The translations under genes and the position numbers were made by a program. The notes beneath the pieces were generated by a model. It was not told the DNA's origin and searched no databases. It saw only the letters and a program-made list of their open reading frames with translations. A DNA stretch of 64,000 nt from Taxillus chinensis (taxonomy: Eukaryota > Streptophyta > Magnoliopsida > Santalales > Loranthaceae), in contig JAKCVP010000413.1 in NCBI GenBank assembly GCA_023512835.1, positions 248,001-312,000 on the forward strand, given 5' to 3'. Shown here piece by piece: positions 1 through 11,571 of the stretch (position 1 is its first letter; each line of letters begins with the position of its first letter).

Positions 1-198
1 ATCGTGTTTCCATGCGGATAGGAGCATGATTACGACTTTATTCGCGCCGATGCGGCCTTCTGTCCAGAGTGGTTGTCCGCCGGGCACACTTGGGCCTGGG
101 GCGTATTCTTCGTCGAGCATTTTGCGTGCTGCGATTTGGTCGACTGGTTCGTTGCAGAGCCAGGCCAGAGTGTATTCGGAGCGGGCGGGAACAGACAT
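1..198 (-). CDS. Nucleoside-phosphorylase-like domain protein, N-terminal part (runs off the left edge)
   Basis: The reading frame opens at the ATG at 198..196 and stays open to base 1, so only about 66 residues are visible. They begin MSVPARSEYTLAWLCNEP and continue through VDQIAARKMLDEEY and a GRIGANKVVIMLL segment. This pattern (Y-T-x-A/G-W-x-C, then A-A-x-x-M-L-D-E-E, then G-R-I-G-x-x-x-V-V-I) is the usual start of the PNP/UDP phosphorylase-like domain that heads many fungal NACHT, ankyrin or TPR proteins, often NLR-like. Whether such a C-terminal half exists lies outside the window. The start was chosen because the conserved segment follows it directly. The frame is also open upstream of the ATG, so a slightly longer N-terminus is possible. 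The family call comes from remembered family features, not a search. Confidence 0.72.
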   Translation of the reverse strand, partial: MSVPARSEYTLAWLCNEPVDQIAARKMLDEEYAPGPSVPGGQPLWTEGRIGANKVVIMLLSAWKHD

Positions 199-906
199 TT
201 TCGTGATGAATTCGTCGGCGGAATGGTTGAATGCGTAGATGGGTTGCTGGTTATGCACTGTGCTTTTGTGTTTGCTGAAAACGTGTTCCTTTGATGGGGA
301 GCAGAGTCTGTGAGGCAGAGACGGGAAAGATGCGCAGTCGTTGAGGGGACGATGGTAGAGGGTAGGATTAGGCAGTGCGCTGGCTCTGAATCGCATTTAT
401 AATTTGTGAGTTGTAACTCCTTTGTCATAGACAATGTTTGCTGACAAGTCATAGGCTGCACACAATAATGGTGATTTGCATAGTTCATCCCAAATCACAG
501 AGTGAAGAACGGACAAAGCTCAGAGTCGCGCCCTCCAAGCGTCGTAACATGGCCTGGTCTGTAAGAAATGCATTTTGAGGAGGCTCTATGGAGAAGTCTC
601 ACGGATATGGTCCTCCGATCTCCGGCCTTGCGCCCAGATTCCACCGCCCAGCCCTCCACCACGGCTTCTCCATGCTAGTGCGTCAGAGAGGTATACTGAT
701 GGTTCAGGCTTCTCAAAGGCCACCTGAACCATCAGCATAGCCACCTACGAACGAAGATGCCTTGAGACTCCGATATCAAAGGATCGGAGCATGATGAAGG
801 CAGTGACCGTGTGATTAGCACGGTCATAGCCTCTGATGCATCGGTCAATACTGTGGAAAGACTAGTTAGCTGCTGCCGCTGAGTGGAACGGAACGGAGCG
901 ATCAGC
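199..906. other. Intergenic, no gene seen
   Basis: This stretch holds the 5' flank of the left-edge phosphorylase-like gene and the 3' flank of the next minus-strand gene. Short open frames exist on both strands but show no family likeness or splice support. An inverted pair, GGTTCAGGCTTCTC and GGCCACCTGAACC, around 700-735 could form a small hairpin. Confidence 0.5.
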
Positions 907-2064
907 TTACGCCATGGATGCCAGCTCATCTTTGTATACTTTCTGAGAACCGAGGTCGGAGAGCACCCACTCCCGGTTCTCACCCATGCATGCAAATGTC
1001 AGATCATCTGCAATCTGAAAGTAGCAGGGCTGACCCGCCACCTGCAATCCACTTGTGAATCCATTATTCTGAACCACGAGGTGGATTGCTCGGGTCAGAT
1101 TATCGAAGCTCCATTGGCTTCGGTCATTGACGATGCTGGCGACGCGAAGAGAAGGGTCGCGTTCGTGACAGAAGATGAATTCGCGGAAGTCGGTGACTGG
1201 AATCGCTAAACGGAATTAGCTGATGCTTAAAGAAGATACAAGCAAATGAATGTGAGACTTACGCTGCGCACCAGGTGTTCCAGTGGACGATTCAGGAGCG
1301 GCGCCATCGGTAGCATTCCCATCGCTATGGCCACTCTCGGTCTTTGTCTTTCTCAGGGATTCAGTAGGCGGGTTTTGGCGGATGTCTTCGAGAGATCTAC
1401 TTACACCAGATTGCTGATGCGAGCGCTGAGGCTTTGGGACCTGGAGCAGTTGGCTTGGACTGCCGCTAGTAGCATGACTGTGGCGTTCACGATTATTCTT
1501 GGCTTTAGCGCTAGTTCCTGGGGTCTGTTTGCGTGATTCTTGAGAGCTGCGATCGGAAGAGCTAGGCAATTTCGGGGTATCTGGCGAAAATTGCCGACGA
1601 TCTTCAATAGGGTTAGTTTGCTGCACCAGACCAGACATTGCTGGACCTGGCTGGGGGTTGGCGCTAGGCATAGTCTGCAAATTTCCAGGCATGAAGAGAG
1701 GAATGTGAGATAGTCCGCTAGGATGAGCAGGTGTAACTGCAACTTCTGAGCTCGTGTTGTAGAAAGGAGCGATGACAGGATGTTGTGTGATCTGTTGAGT
1801 AGCGGGAGTTAGAAGGTGTACTGGACCGGTGAAGAATGTGATAGGGGTACTGAAGAAAGGATTGTAAATGTACGGGGCGCTGTTGTAGGGGGGGCTGATT
1901 ACCGACGTGACGTTGATGTCCGGCACCGGGCCAGAAGTCGTGTTGCTGAGATGGGGAATATTTGGGTGATGGGGACGAGAGGTGCGCTGGGCTGACTCTG
2001 GTGAAGAGATTCGCTGATCGTCGGAATGCAATGGCGCTAAGTTCTGGCGGGTTGGAGTAGCCAT
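907..2064 (-). CDS. Hypothetical protein with disordered N-terminal half (two exons, 366 aa)
   Basis: Exon 1 is 2064..1263 and exon 2 is 1205..907, with the stop TAA at 909..907. The intron (1262..1206) begins GTAAGT and ends TTTAG. Splicing joins phase 1 to a two-base completion and opens a further 98 codons, where unspliced reading stops soon after the donor. The first 267 residues are rich in Pro, Ser, Thr, Gln and Asn and look disordered, with a basic KTPGTSAKAKNN-like patch. The exon 2 part is globular in look: it starts IPVTDFREFIFCHERDPSLR and contains SQWSFDNLTRAIHLVVQNN. I do not recognise the family. The switch from disordered to conserved-looking sequence at the splice site supports the model. 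An alternative acceptor at CATCAG a few bases earlier would give an immediate stop. Confidence 0.6.
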
Positions 2065-2616
2065 GTCTGCAATGTGGCGAGCAGGTAACGAGTTCTTTGG
2101 GTGACTGGGAATTTGTTAGAACGTTTTGGAAGTACACTAGCGAGTGATGGTTGTCAGACCTTGAGCATTGTCAAGAAACTAATGTTGGTAGCCTGTGTGT
2201 CTGTGTGGGACAGTCGGTGGAAGGGGGAACGAGGGCGAGCTTGGGGCAAGAAGTTTTTAAAGGGTCCAGTGCGAGAAATTGCCAAGCCGTATTCTAGTCT
2301 CGTCTTCCTGGAAAGATGGTGAGAACGTTCACGAAACATCATGGCGATAGCTGCGTAGACTCACTTGAGTGAAATGAGTCGTGACGAGTCCAATCGTGAA
2401 TTGACCAAATTGTCAATCTGGGGATTTGCACGTCCAACAAGCGGTGAAACTAAGTGTGGGATTAGTCGAGCGAGGTTACGACTTCCAGATTGAAAAGTAC
2501 CTTTTCGAGTCTGCCATATATCATACTCTCCCACTCTGGGACGGCGCAGGATCGATAGAGGCCCATCACCACGACCCACCCATCTCAAGCCAATATCGCA
2601 CACTGAACCGGGCTAG
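2065..2616. other. Intergenic, no gene seen
   Basis: 5' flank of the unknown two-exon gene and 3' flank of the DUF1770 gene, both on the minus strand. No convincing coding or RNA feature. Confidence 0.5.
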
Positions 2617-3165
2617 TCATAACTCCTTCGAAGGCAACTTCCATCCATTTACATTCCACCACCACCGCCGTAGCTTGGCACCAACATCTTTACCATGAAA
2701 CTTTGATGCCACGTTCCATGCCCTCCAGCCGTGTAGAATGAGGTTCCAGCCGAGACCCTGGACCAACGGCATAAGGACCTGATCGCGAGCAGTGATCCAG
2801 GCGACGCCCCAGTTTGACTGTGCTTTGGAGAGACTAGCGAGGTACGATTGCTCAAAACGGAGGTCGGGTAGAGGGGGAAGCGACGTCTTGCGAGGGGGCT
2901 GGTGTAGTATGGATGCGGGGACCGCGGGACCGTCCTTTGACTCTGCAGGAAGCGGTGGGAAAGCGAAGGGCTGATGCGCATGGGTGCGAAATTGGACTGG
3001 CTCGGAGATACTAGCCGCAGTCGAAGGATTCAGATCATAGCTTACAATTATCAGTCAAAGAGTTTCAGAGGGAGCCTGAACAATGGCATACCGGGGGTCT
3101 GGGTTGTGTTCAATGTGAGCAGCTTGCAGCACAGATGCGAGCTCGTTGGCAGGGTTTGAAGCCAT
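2617..3165 (-). CDS. DUF1770 / Atg43-like protein (mitophagy-receptor family), 165 aa
   Basis: Exon 1 is 3165..3092 (ATG at 3165) and exon 2 is 3040..2617 (stop TGA). The intron 3091..3041 starts GTATGC, has a CTGAT branch site and ends TAAG; phases match (2 then 1). The protein starts MASNPANELASVLQAAH, has a Pro-rich middle, and ends in a conserved block containing LPPLPDLRFEQSYLASL, AWITARDQVLMPLVQG and LRRWWWNVNGWKLPS. This block is the hallmark of the fungal DUF1770 family, to which fission-yeast Atg43, an outer-mitochondrial mitophagy receptor, belongs. The hydrophobic stretch around DQVLMPLVQGLGWNLILHGW would be the membrane-linked part. No clear Atg8-interacting motif is obvious in the N-terminal half, so a receptor role is inferred from family only. 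Confidence 0.78.
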
Positions 3166-3575
3166 TGCAGATGCTTGTTTGCAGCGCAAACTCGAAGCTT
3201 GAATCTGAAGGCCTGGGTATAACAGCAGGTGTGCGAATTGAATGGGACTGCAACTACTCTCCCAAAGCACTCACACGCGTGGAGGAGTCGAGGTTGAGTG
3301 AAGGTGATGGCGCTAGCCCGTCCTGACAAGCGCATGACGCTATAGGCGCCGGGATGGGCAGCCAAGCTTCTTTTGACTCGCAACCTACAGACTTGAGTCC
3401 CGCTAGTCGGCAAATGCTTCGGTCATCTTTGCATCAAACGGAGCCGATCCATGGGCGAGACTTTGAGGCTCCAACTATGCGAGCTTCTCTTCCTCCTCTG
3501 AGGGTCTCTTAATCGGCCGTTGTGAACCTCCCTGGCCTCTCGACACACGCCTACACCCGCTCCCCACACACTCCA
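3166..3575. other. Divergent intergenic region, possible extra upstream exon of the next gene
   Basis: Lies between the DUF1770 gene (-) and the transcription-factor-like gene (+). From the ATG at 3352 an open frame of about 52 codons begins MGSQASFDSQPTDLSPASRQ and ends at a TAA near 3510. It is Ser/Pro-rich like many transcription-factor N-termini, but I found no phase-correct splice to the downstream exon. Confidence 0.3.
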
Positions 3576-5276
3576 ATGCTGGGCACAGGGTCATTGGTCG
3601 GACCTCTGGAACACGTAAGTGAGAACGCCACCTACGAGTTTTCCGTATGACATACTCACTTGCTCTTGCAGAAGCACAAGTACGGCCGAACATGGCAATA
3701 CTTCCTTAGCGAGCTAGCAGCTAAGACTGCAGCGTGGCCTGGCGAAGCCGATGAAAATGACTATGGCCAAGCAGCCGACTTAGAGGGACAGGATGTTTCT
3801 CGTCTTTTCGACGCAGACGGAGACGCAGATTTGCCCCTGAGCTCAAGTTCCGCGTCTGGATCTGCATCTTCACCAGAACAGATGAACGCCACGACCTCCC
3901 GGAGCAGGAATGCCGCTCACGTCAAGTCCATGCAGCACTCTCTGGAGCACAAGCGAAATTTCCACCACAAACTCTTCCCCATCCAGTCATTTCCCCACCA
4001 GTCCAGAATTTCTATAGTTCCCTGGGGTCACGCCTGGCCAGAACTCATAGACTACTACATCCACAACCTCCCCGACTTCAGCGGCGTAGGCCAATTCGAC
4101 GAAAGAGACCGCTACGACCCAGACTACGCCGTCATGGCCGCCGCCGGCCCCACAAACGTCACCTGTCAAATCCTCTTAGCAGAGGAGGTCCGCGCCGACA
4201 ACCGCCTATCGCCTAACAAGATAGCGTGGATAAGAGGCCAGCTGTTAGCCCTCATCCAGTCCGCCCTGAGCGATCCGCAGCAGGGCGTGCACCCCGCTAC
4301 CTTCTCCGCCGTCACAGCCATGGCCATTTTCTGCTTCGTGCGCGGCGAGTACGCCGAGGCGCAGACGCACGTCGCGGGCCTCAAACAGATGCTCATCGCC
4401 ATGGGCGGCATCGAGGCTCTGCGCCCGTTTCCCGCGATCCGGAATATAGCCGTGTACATTGACGCACTCATCACGTTTTGGTCTGATCGGAAACCGCTGC
4501 TCGAGCCGGAGATGCGCGTCGTCTGTCAGGAATCGCCGCTGCGACCTAGTCATCCCTTTCGTATCGCGCTGCTACCGCTCCGAAGTGATTGTCCGCAATC
4601 ACGTATACGGAATCAGCATTTACTTACGATATCGCCGGCCTTGCAACCGCGCATATCATACCTGTTCATTATTGCACGGATAGCTAGCGATGCACTCGAG
4701 TCTCCGTACAACGTCGCGCCATCGATTGCCCTGGCGCACGCGCGCATGGTCGAAGACGCACTCGTCAGCCAAGCGAACTGCAGCGCTAGCCTCAAACTCT
4801 CCCATCCCATCTTCTCCGAGGAAGATAGGCTGAATTTCGACCAAGTGCTCGAGATTATGCGCACCTCGACGCTGATTCTCGTCACGCTGCTCATTCAGCG
4901 TATACTAGATACACCCGTCTACCGATCGCGGCTGGAATTCAGTGTGCTGGCGCAAGCGGGAGTACCGGTCGAGCGACTTGTAAAGCGGCATCCGGAGTTG
5001 AGTCTGTGGGCCCTGTGTATTCGAGCTTGGTTCAATGGCGGTTGCAGGAGTGGTTCAGATGGAGAAAGCCCCTATGGGGCCAGCCCTAATATCGTCGGCG
5101 AAAAAGCAGCGGAAGACGTGAAGAATCTTTGTGCGCGACTAAATGTGCATACTGTCGATGGACTAAGACGCTATCTGGCCCTTACACTCTACGTGCCCGT
5201 GCTCATGGATCGCCAGCTCGAAGCACTCTGGATAAGAATTACACAAGGCTTGAACCCGATTGGAGTCAAGAAGTGA
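3576..5276 (+). CDS. Fungal-specific transcription-factor-like protein without a visible zinc cluster (547 aa)
   Basis: Exon 1 is 3576..3614 (13 codons, MLGTGSLVGPLEH), and exon 2 is 3672..5276. The intron starts GTAAGT and ends CTTGCAG, phase 0. The protein has a short N-terminus, a Ser-rich acidic stretch, then a helical body with VPWGHAWPELIDYYIHNLPD, QGVHPATFSAVTAMAIF and GEYAEAQTHVAGLKQMLIAM. The pattern of a count of individuals followed by a repeated helix H-x-x-G-L-x-x-M/L is typical of the regulatory half of fungal Zn2Cys6-type transcription factors. No Cys-rich DNA-binding motif is present in either exon, so it is either a zinc-cluster-free relative, or the true 5' exons were missed. 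It converges on MON2, with about 550 bases between the stops. Confidence 0.6.
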
Positions 5277-5830
5277 ATCGGCCATGAGTTCGAGTCCTCG
5301 ATTGGACTGAAGTAAATTGGATTCTGTCGAGATAGTCACAAGGTGCAAGCAGACTGGCATCAAGACATGAAATGTCCGTCTGGACAAGCGCTGGGAATCG
5401 ATCTGAACTGGAGAAAGAGGCATAGCGAATTGGCGCAGTTTCATTTTAGGAGCTCAATGTAGCATGGCATGGCATAGCGTTATATAGGTAGATAGATCAG
5501 ATAGGTACATACTCTCAGAATTCCATAATCCATCAATCATTCTGATCCATCCCCACTCCGTACCGATTCCTACCCCATTGCGAATCGATCTTCGCCATAT
5601 CCATGACACGCGCAATATTTAAGAACACAAGAATACAGGGTACAAAGTACGATATACACTCAATCAGGCGTACCTACGCAACACAAGCAAGCGATCTTTG
5701 CATCTTAACAGAACCCTCATTGATCATTCAAATATCAGTCTTGAAATCGTTTGAATTTCTAGAAATGACCTTGCCTCTAATCTTTCTGCCATCTTGCCTC
5801 TAACCATGCTTCAATATTCCTAGCAAAATT
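5277..5830. other. Convergent 3' region
   Basis: Holds the 3' flanks of the transcription-factor-like gene (+) and MON2 (-). AT-richer than its surroundings, with no coding signal. Confidence 0.5.
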
Positions 5831-8800
5831 TCAAACAACTTCAATCCTCTCTTCCCAGCTCCCACCAACTCCCTTGTCACTCTCCCTCTCCCTCTCCCTT
5901 TCGCCCAGCACAAGAGCAACAGAGTCAAACATCTCCCGTCTAAGCTCCCGATCATCGCCCGTGTGCTGCAGCGCCAAATTCATCAGCGGTGCAAGGCGGT
6001 CTAAGAGTTGTTGTCGTCTATTTCCATCGCCTGCGCCACCTCCATCTTCGACGCCTCCACCACTCCCACCTATTTGCCCGCCATCGTCCCCAGTCCCAAT
6101 GCCAATGCGTCCACAAAGAAAAACCAACTCCAGTCTCTGCGAAGTAGGCGTTGGCATTCTGCCCCGCAGCGGCTGATCAGCGATATACACGCCCAAGGGC
6201 ACCGCACACCGCACGACCAAATACCTGAATGCGATTTCCGATCGCCATGCGAGTCCAAATAACTCGTCAAGGCACAAGTACGCCATGCGCAGTCGCGGGT
6301 TAAATTCAGGGTCATATGTGCGTCCTGTACGATGTACACGCAGCTGCGACGATACAGCCGCGTCCGTAAGTGGACTCGGTAGGTGCGGAATTTGCGAAGA
6401 GGGCGAGGGGGAATGGATGAAGGAGATGCGGTAGAGAGTGCGGATGTGTGTTTCGAAGGGGCTGCTGGTGCCAGTGTACTGTGCTTGCGCGGCTGCTTCC
6501 GTATCTAATGTTGGGGGTGAGTCTGCCTGTGGCTTTGTCCTTGCCGCTTGTTTCGATTGTGTTTCTGCGCTGCTCAAAAGGACTGGCGTCAGAAGCTCGT
6601 GCAGCGTCTTCAGTGTCTCGAGGTCAAATGTCTCGTCTTCGAGCAGTCGGGGATTAGGCGGTAGTTTCTCTACATCCGCCGAAGCGACAGCTTCAGTTAT
6701 AAGCGTCACGCTGGCCAACAGCCTGTCATCCTGTAGCTGTGCTTTGCCCTTGAAAGCATTGAAGAGGCCGACTAAAATGTTGACTGCGACTGTAGTTGCT
6801 TTCTGCCATAGAGCAGGGTCTTTGCCCTGTCGAGACCAGACATACTTTCTGCGAATGCTCTGGTGTAGGGCTTCAAGGGCAAGACTGATTATGCCGCTGG
6901 AGAACAGTCTCGCGTCAGCTACATTGTCTAGGATTGTCTTTTGGAGCAGGTCCATGGACGCCTTGGCAAATGCCACGTAGGTCAATTCCTCGGACGTGTG
7001 GGCCGTCGGTGATTTCGAGTAGGGTAGAGCGCAGAAATGTGATAAGGTGCGAACCAGTTCTACGATTGCACCAGCAATGTCTGTAGCCAACTCCTCGGTG
7101 CTTTGTAGTACGTCCTGCTGCAGTTGGGTCTGCGAATCTACATCTGACGAGTAGGGTGCTGGACTCGAGTTCACAACACAGTGTTTAAGATTATCCAGGA
7201 TTGAAGAGGCATGCTTGACTGTGACGTCGGCTCTCATTTGCTTCTTCAATTGCTTCTGTAGCGAAACATATGCGATTGTAGCCTTTTCTGCATCGCGCGA
7301 CTTTGCAGAGGTTGCGAAGCGAGGCTGATGCTGCGCCCACATGTCGAAAGTCATGGCTGAGATACAAATTAGCCGCATTTATGTCCAAGCAGCTGAAGGA
7401 TACTTACAGGTTCGTTCTCTACCCATGTGAACATTTTCGCCAGCGTGACTGAAGACATTTGAAAGTGCCGCAAAGCAGCAGGTGCTTAGCTCTGGTAAGT
7501 TCAGCTCCAGAAGCAGGGTCAAACGATCGAGGATGCCTTTCCAGAGTTGGGTAAATGCAGATAGCCCAACTAGGTCCTCGAGGTAGTCTCCGAATAGCTT
7601 TCCGATGCCTTCGAGCATGACTCTGGATGTCGCAATGAACGAGATGATAGCAGCATTATCGTTCGACGTAGACAGCGTACGGTGCAGATCTATATTCAGA
7701 TCAAGAATTTTGAAAAGCGTCTGTCGCGTGCAAGACTCCCAAAGAGCCAGTGGCAGCTTCTCGCCAGAGCTATCGAAGATTCGGAAGATGGTGTGCATCA
7801 CGCTGTTTCTAACATCACTTCGGCCGTCTGTAGTGATAGGAACAAGTCCATCCTGAATGGATATCCAGGACTTGATCGATCTGGAAGATTCGGTCAACTC
7901 TTTTGTCGCGTCCACGCTTGACAACGCGTGATCCGAAATGTTCCAGCATAATGTAATGGCCTTATCACGATATGTGAGCAGCGAGTCATATACAAGAAGA
8001 CCTAGAAACACTTACAGTAAGAGAAAGGTTAAAGTCGGATGTTTGTGCACAGAAACGTGTCGCCAAGTCCGTTAGGACCGGGAACGCATCATGTGGGACT
8101 GATGCCAGAAAGTCTGAGCAGATCAACTGCATAGAACCAAATGCCGACCGTGCCAGTCGGCCTGAAAGAGTTGAGGCAGGAGCGTCTCTTGTGTCCCTTA
8201 CATCAAATACGGAGGAAATGACATCAAAAATAATGTCCCAGCCGGCGATGATTGAGTCGCCGTTGCGCTCCAAGATGGCGCCCATCGCATCGAGAGCAGT
8301 CTTGTGGACATCCTTGATGACCTCCTGATCATGCCTTTGCAGTGGCTCTATCATTGCCTTGATGATGGCCAGAGATCGCAATTGGACTTCTTCACGGCTC
8401 TCGACATCTTCCGTACTGCTGGTGGCGATACTTTCTACGGCTAAACTCCCAAGCACGTCTGCTGCCATCAGCCTGGAGGTTGCATCTTGTGTCGTAGTAC
8501 TCGTGATGTTGAGCAGAACCCTCACTAGCAGCTCCCATCCTGCCTCTTCGCTTAAGAAGACGAGCCGCTGTAGGTTCACCTTGGCTATCTCGCCAAGTTT
8601 CGCAATGGCGAAGTGGTCGGATTGTGGAGCGTTGGTAATGCTTGTCGATATATTGGACATGGATGACCCGCGACGCATCATACGAACAGGCGACTCCAAT
8701 GCAGGGGTACTTGGCTGAGTTTCATCAACTTCACTGCTCACAAGCTTGCACACGGCCTTGAGTAGGACGATGAATGCGTCATTGGGATACTCGCTGGTGG

Positions 8801-10988
8801 AGTGAAACATGCGGGTCACAGCAGCTTCCACGGCCGCGATCTCGCTCGCTAAACTCGTCTGCTGCACAGCATTGTCTCCACCGGTAGACGTATACGAGCC
8901 AGCCCTGTAGTCTCTCGCTGTAGCCATGGTCCCTGAGTTAGCAAGAACCACACTAGCTTTCTGTACGGCATCCAGGATAATAGACCAAGCCTCGTCAAGG
9001 ATGGGCCCAAGGGCGATGGCCAGATTGACGAGAGCTCTGAGACACATGAGATTGCGTTGCGTGAGACTAGCAGCGACCGAATCTGCCACCCCTCTCCGAA
9101 TGCTTGGGTCATTCAGACTTTGCAGGCTATCGCTGCTTTGAAATGAGCTGCTTATACCTATGCGCGGACTTGCGATTGCAGATGTTGGCGTCTCAGCTTT
9201 CAATACGTTTGGAGGTACAGCAGCTTTTGACAGAGACGTCAGAAATGCGTCTCTTGGTGTGGCCAGCCTCAACAGTCCAGCAACCTGCGTGAACTTCTGC
9301 AAGGCCCTGATCAAAGAGCGGTAGAACTCTGCATCCAACGCAGCGTACAAGAAGGTAGAATTTGTGGCCATGATAGCGGGCCAACAAGATTCGATCAGGG
9401 AGACTGCGGTAGTGACTGAGGAATGAGCAGGGTGCTGTCTAAGATCGAGTGGATTCACAGGCACCGCCTTTGCGCTAAATTGCGATTTGACAGCGTCAGG
9501 TCCACTCGCACTGTCGTTCCCGTCTTCCAGATTCGAGTCGGTCCGAGGTCGATTGCGAGATTTGTCTCGTTGAAGAGTTACCGGTAAGACGATCTTGGCG
9601 AGAGCCTCTGAGATGTTATTCGTACAAGCCAAGACCAGGCTGTAGATATATGTATCAGGAATTTGAGGAGGCTCGGACTTGTCCAGTTGATCAAGGCACG
9701 GGACACGCATGGTGCTGAACTGGGTGCTGATGCCAGGAACATCAACTTCACTGACACCGAAGTCACCCCCGCTGATTCCTGCAACATTGGCCGCCTCGAG
9801 TGCTGCCTGGTCTTGAGAAGCTTTGTTGGAGTGCATTACTGGGAAGGAAGACTGCTGGCCAACCCCTATCAGAGCAGGCTTCTCGGAAGCTAATCGAACG
9901 AAGTTGGCGAGAGTTTCCTGAACAATGTTTCGCCGCTTCTCATTCTGATCGTAGTATACGAAGAGATCAAGAATGAGTTCCGCTTCCGAGAACAGCAATC
10001 GAAAGGCTTCCATGCACAAGGCTCTCCGCCATGGGACGCCGAGGTCAGAATCTAGGGAGTGATTCAAGAGGCTCAAGGCAATCTCGCTCTCGCCATAGAC
10101 AAGGTCCAGATGTTCTCGAAGCAGGATACAAAGTATTCGCACGGTACGCACTGTCACATTGTACGACATCCGCTCAGAGAGGTATCTTGTAATCAGAGGA
10201 AGTAATCGATTGCGCAGAACCCATTGTTGCTCCTCATGACTTTCAAAGATGCTAGCGTGGTCTGAGAGAATAGACTCGATAAGCTCGAGACCAAATACGG
10301 GCGCCAGAGTCGCTTTGGTTATGAATAGCGGCTTCTCGCCCGCGGTCAAAAGACAAATGTCCTGAAAGATGCGAAACGCGTCGCGCGCGACAGCGCTGAC
10401 TTTGCGCGAAGAGTCTCCGAGATCAAGGTCCTCAGTCAGCTCGAGTTCATCGGAGCTCTTTTCATCCTCCGCCTCAACCTTTTCAAAGATGAACGATATA
10501 GCTTGTTGAGTGGTTGCCGCTGCCGTCCGACTGATCGCAGGTGTCTTCGTTTGTTGTAAACTTGAGCAAATCTGCAAAACATTTGCCTGCAGATTTCCAA
10601 GAATGAGTTTGCTGAAGTTCTGCAGCAGAGAAGGGACAGCCTGCAGGATCTTCAATTGAATGTCAAGCCCGGTCGACGTGCACTCCTGCAGAGCATCAAG
10701 GACTTCTGGCAACGCGGAGCCTGGTAAGGCATTCAGCAGAATAAGTCGTTGCAGACATGTGATACCGGGCAACGCAAGCTTCGGGTTCTTTGTTTTGCAG
10801 GCCAAGACCAGCGGGAGGACGATATGCGGTCGTCGCTGTACGTCTGCAGTGAACTGGGCCTCAGAGGTGTTGGGCAAAGCCTTGAGGTCCTGGAGTGCCT
10901 TGTCGGCAGCGGTGCGTATCTCAGGGTGCTTGCGCTTCGCCTCGGAGCTTATGATGGCTAGCTCAGAGACGAGCACCTGGGAGCTCAT
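5831..10988 (-). CDS. MON2: Mon2, Sec7/BIG-related endosome-Golgi trafficking scaffold (1683 aa)
   Basis: Three exons: 10988..8016, 7960..7408 and 7356..5831. Intron 1 (8015..7961) runs GTAAGT to ATAAG with a CTCAC branch site, phase 0. Intron 2 (7407..7357) runs GTAAGT to CTCAG, phase 1. The start MSSQVLVSELAIISSEAKRK matches the Mon2 N-terminal DCB region, and the junction reads DFNLSLTAITLCWNISD, a typical Mon2 segment that confirms intron 1. The length agrees with yeast Mon2 (about 1640). Mon2 is a peripheral protein of the trans-Golgi and endosomes that acts with the flippase partner Dop1; it lacks the Sec7 catalytic domain, and none is seen here. The C-terminus carries a low-complexity Gly/Asp segment and an Arg-Glu repeat coded by a CTCTCC-type repeat near 5880. 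An ATG five codons upstream (11003) is less likely. Confidence 0.92.
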
Positions 10989-11571
10989 GATGCTTGGAAC
11001 CAAACAATGATTTTCTTAATCATCAGAAATTCAACAAATGCGAAGAAGCGCGAGAGATTTCGCGTCGTCTTTCCAGGCGGTTTCGCAGACTTCTTCTCTT
11101 GACGTTTCCTTTCTTTCTCTCTGTACTTGGAACGCTTGGACATGTCCCGTAGGGGGGTCAGTTGCGCCGGAGAGGCGAGATTGACGGGCTGAGACTAGGC
11201 AGTGAGCATCTCGACTGCCGATGATCCATGGAGCCTCCGCGACGGCACAGGTTGGGTGGTGGTTTGGGCTCTGGTGGACGTGCTACCTGTCCACTCGTCG
11301 CGTAAGGTTGGCCTACACGGTATTGGAAGTTGGGCGGCCGGGGCGCTTGTGATGCTTAAAGCGGCAATGGTGGGGGTTCGGCGTGTAAGGCGCGCCGAAG
11401 CGCCGGTGACGACGGAAGTTGCCCCGCCGGTGCTGTCTGCCAGACGGGTGCATGGATCGTGATGTCGCGAGCTCGTGGATCAATCAGTCATACTTCCCTC
11501 TCGCGATAGGCGCAAATCCTCACCCTTGCCTGCTCTTTGCACGGCTCTTCCCATAGTCACAGGCGCTCATC
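10989..11571. promoter_or_regulatory. Divergent promoter region between MON2 and MMS2
   Basis: This 583-base region separates two divergently transcribed housekeeping genes and must hold both promoters. The half next to MMS2 is GC-rich; the MON2 side has a CTTTCTTTCTCTCT pyrimidine run near 11110. No clear TATA box was seen. Confidence 0.5.

Noticed and set aside
5285..5300. GTTCGAGTCC after the transcription-factor-like gene, a tRNA B-box-like sequence
   Set aside because: No A-box, cloverleaf or acceptor stem around it.
6438..6980. 180-codon plus-strand frame inside MON2
   Set aside because: Antisense shadow of MON2 exon 3, with no independent support.
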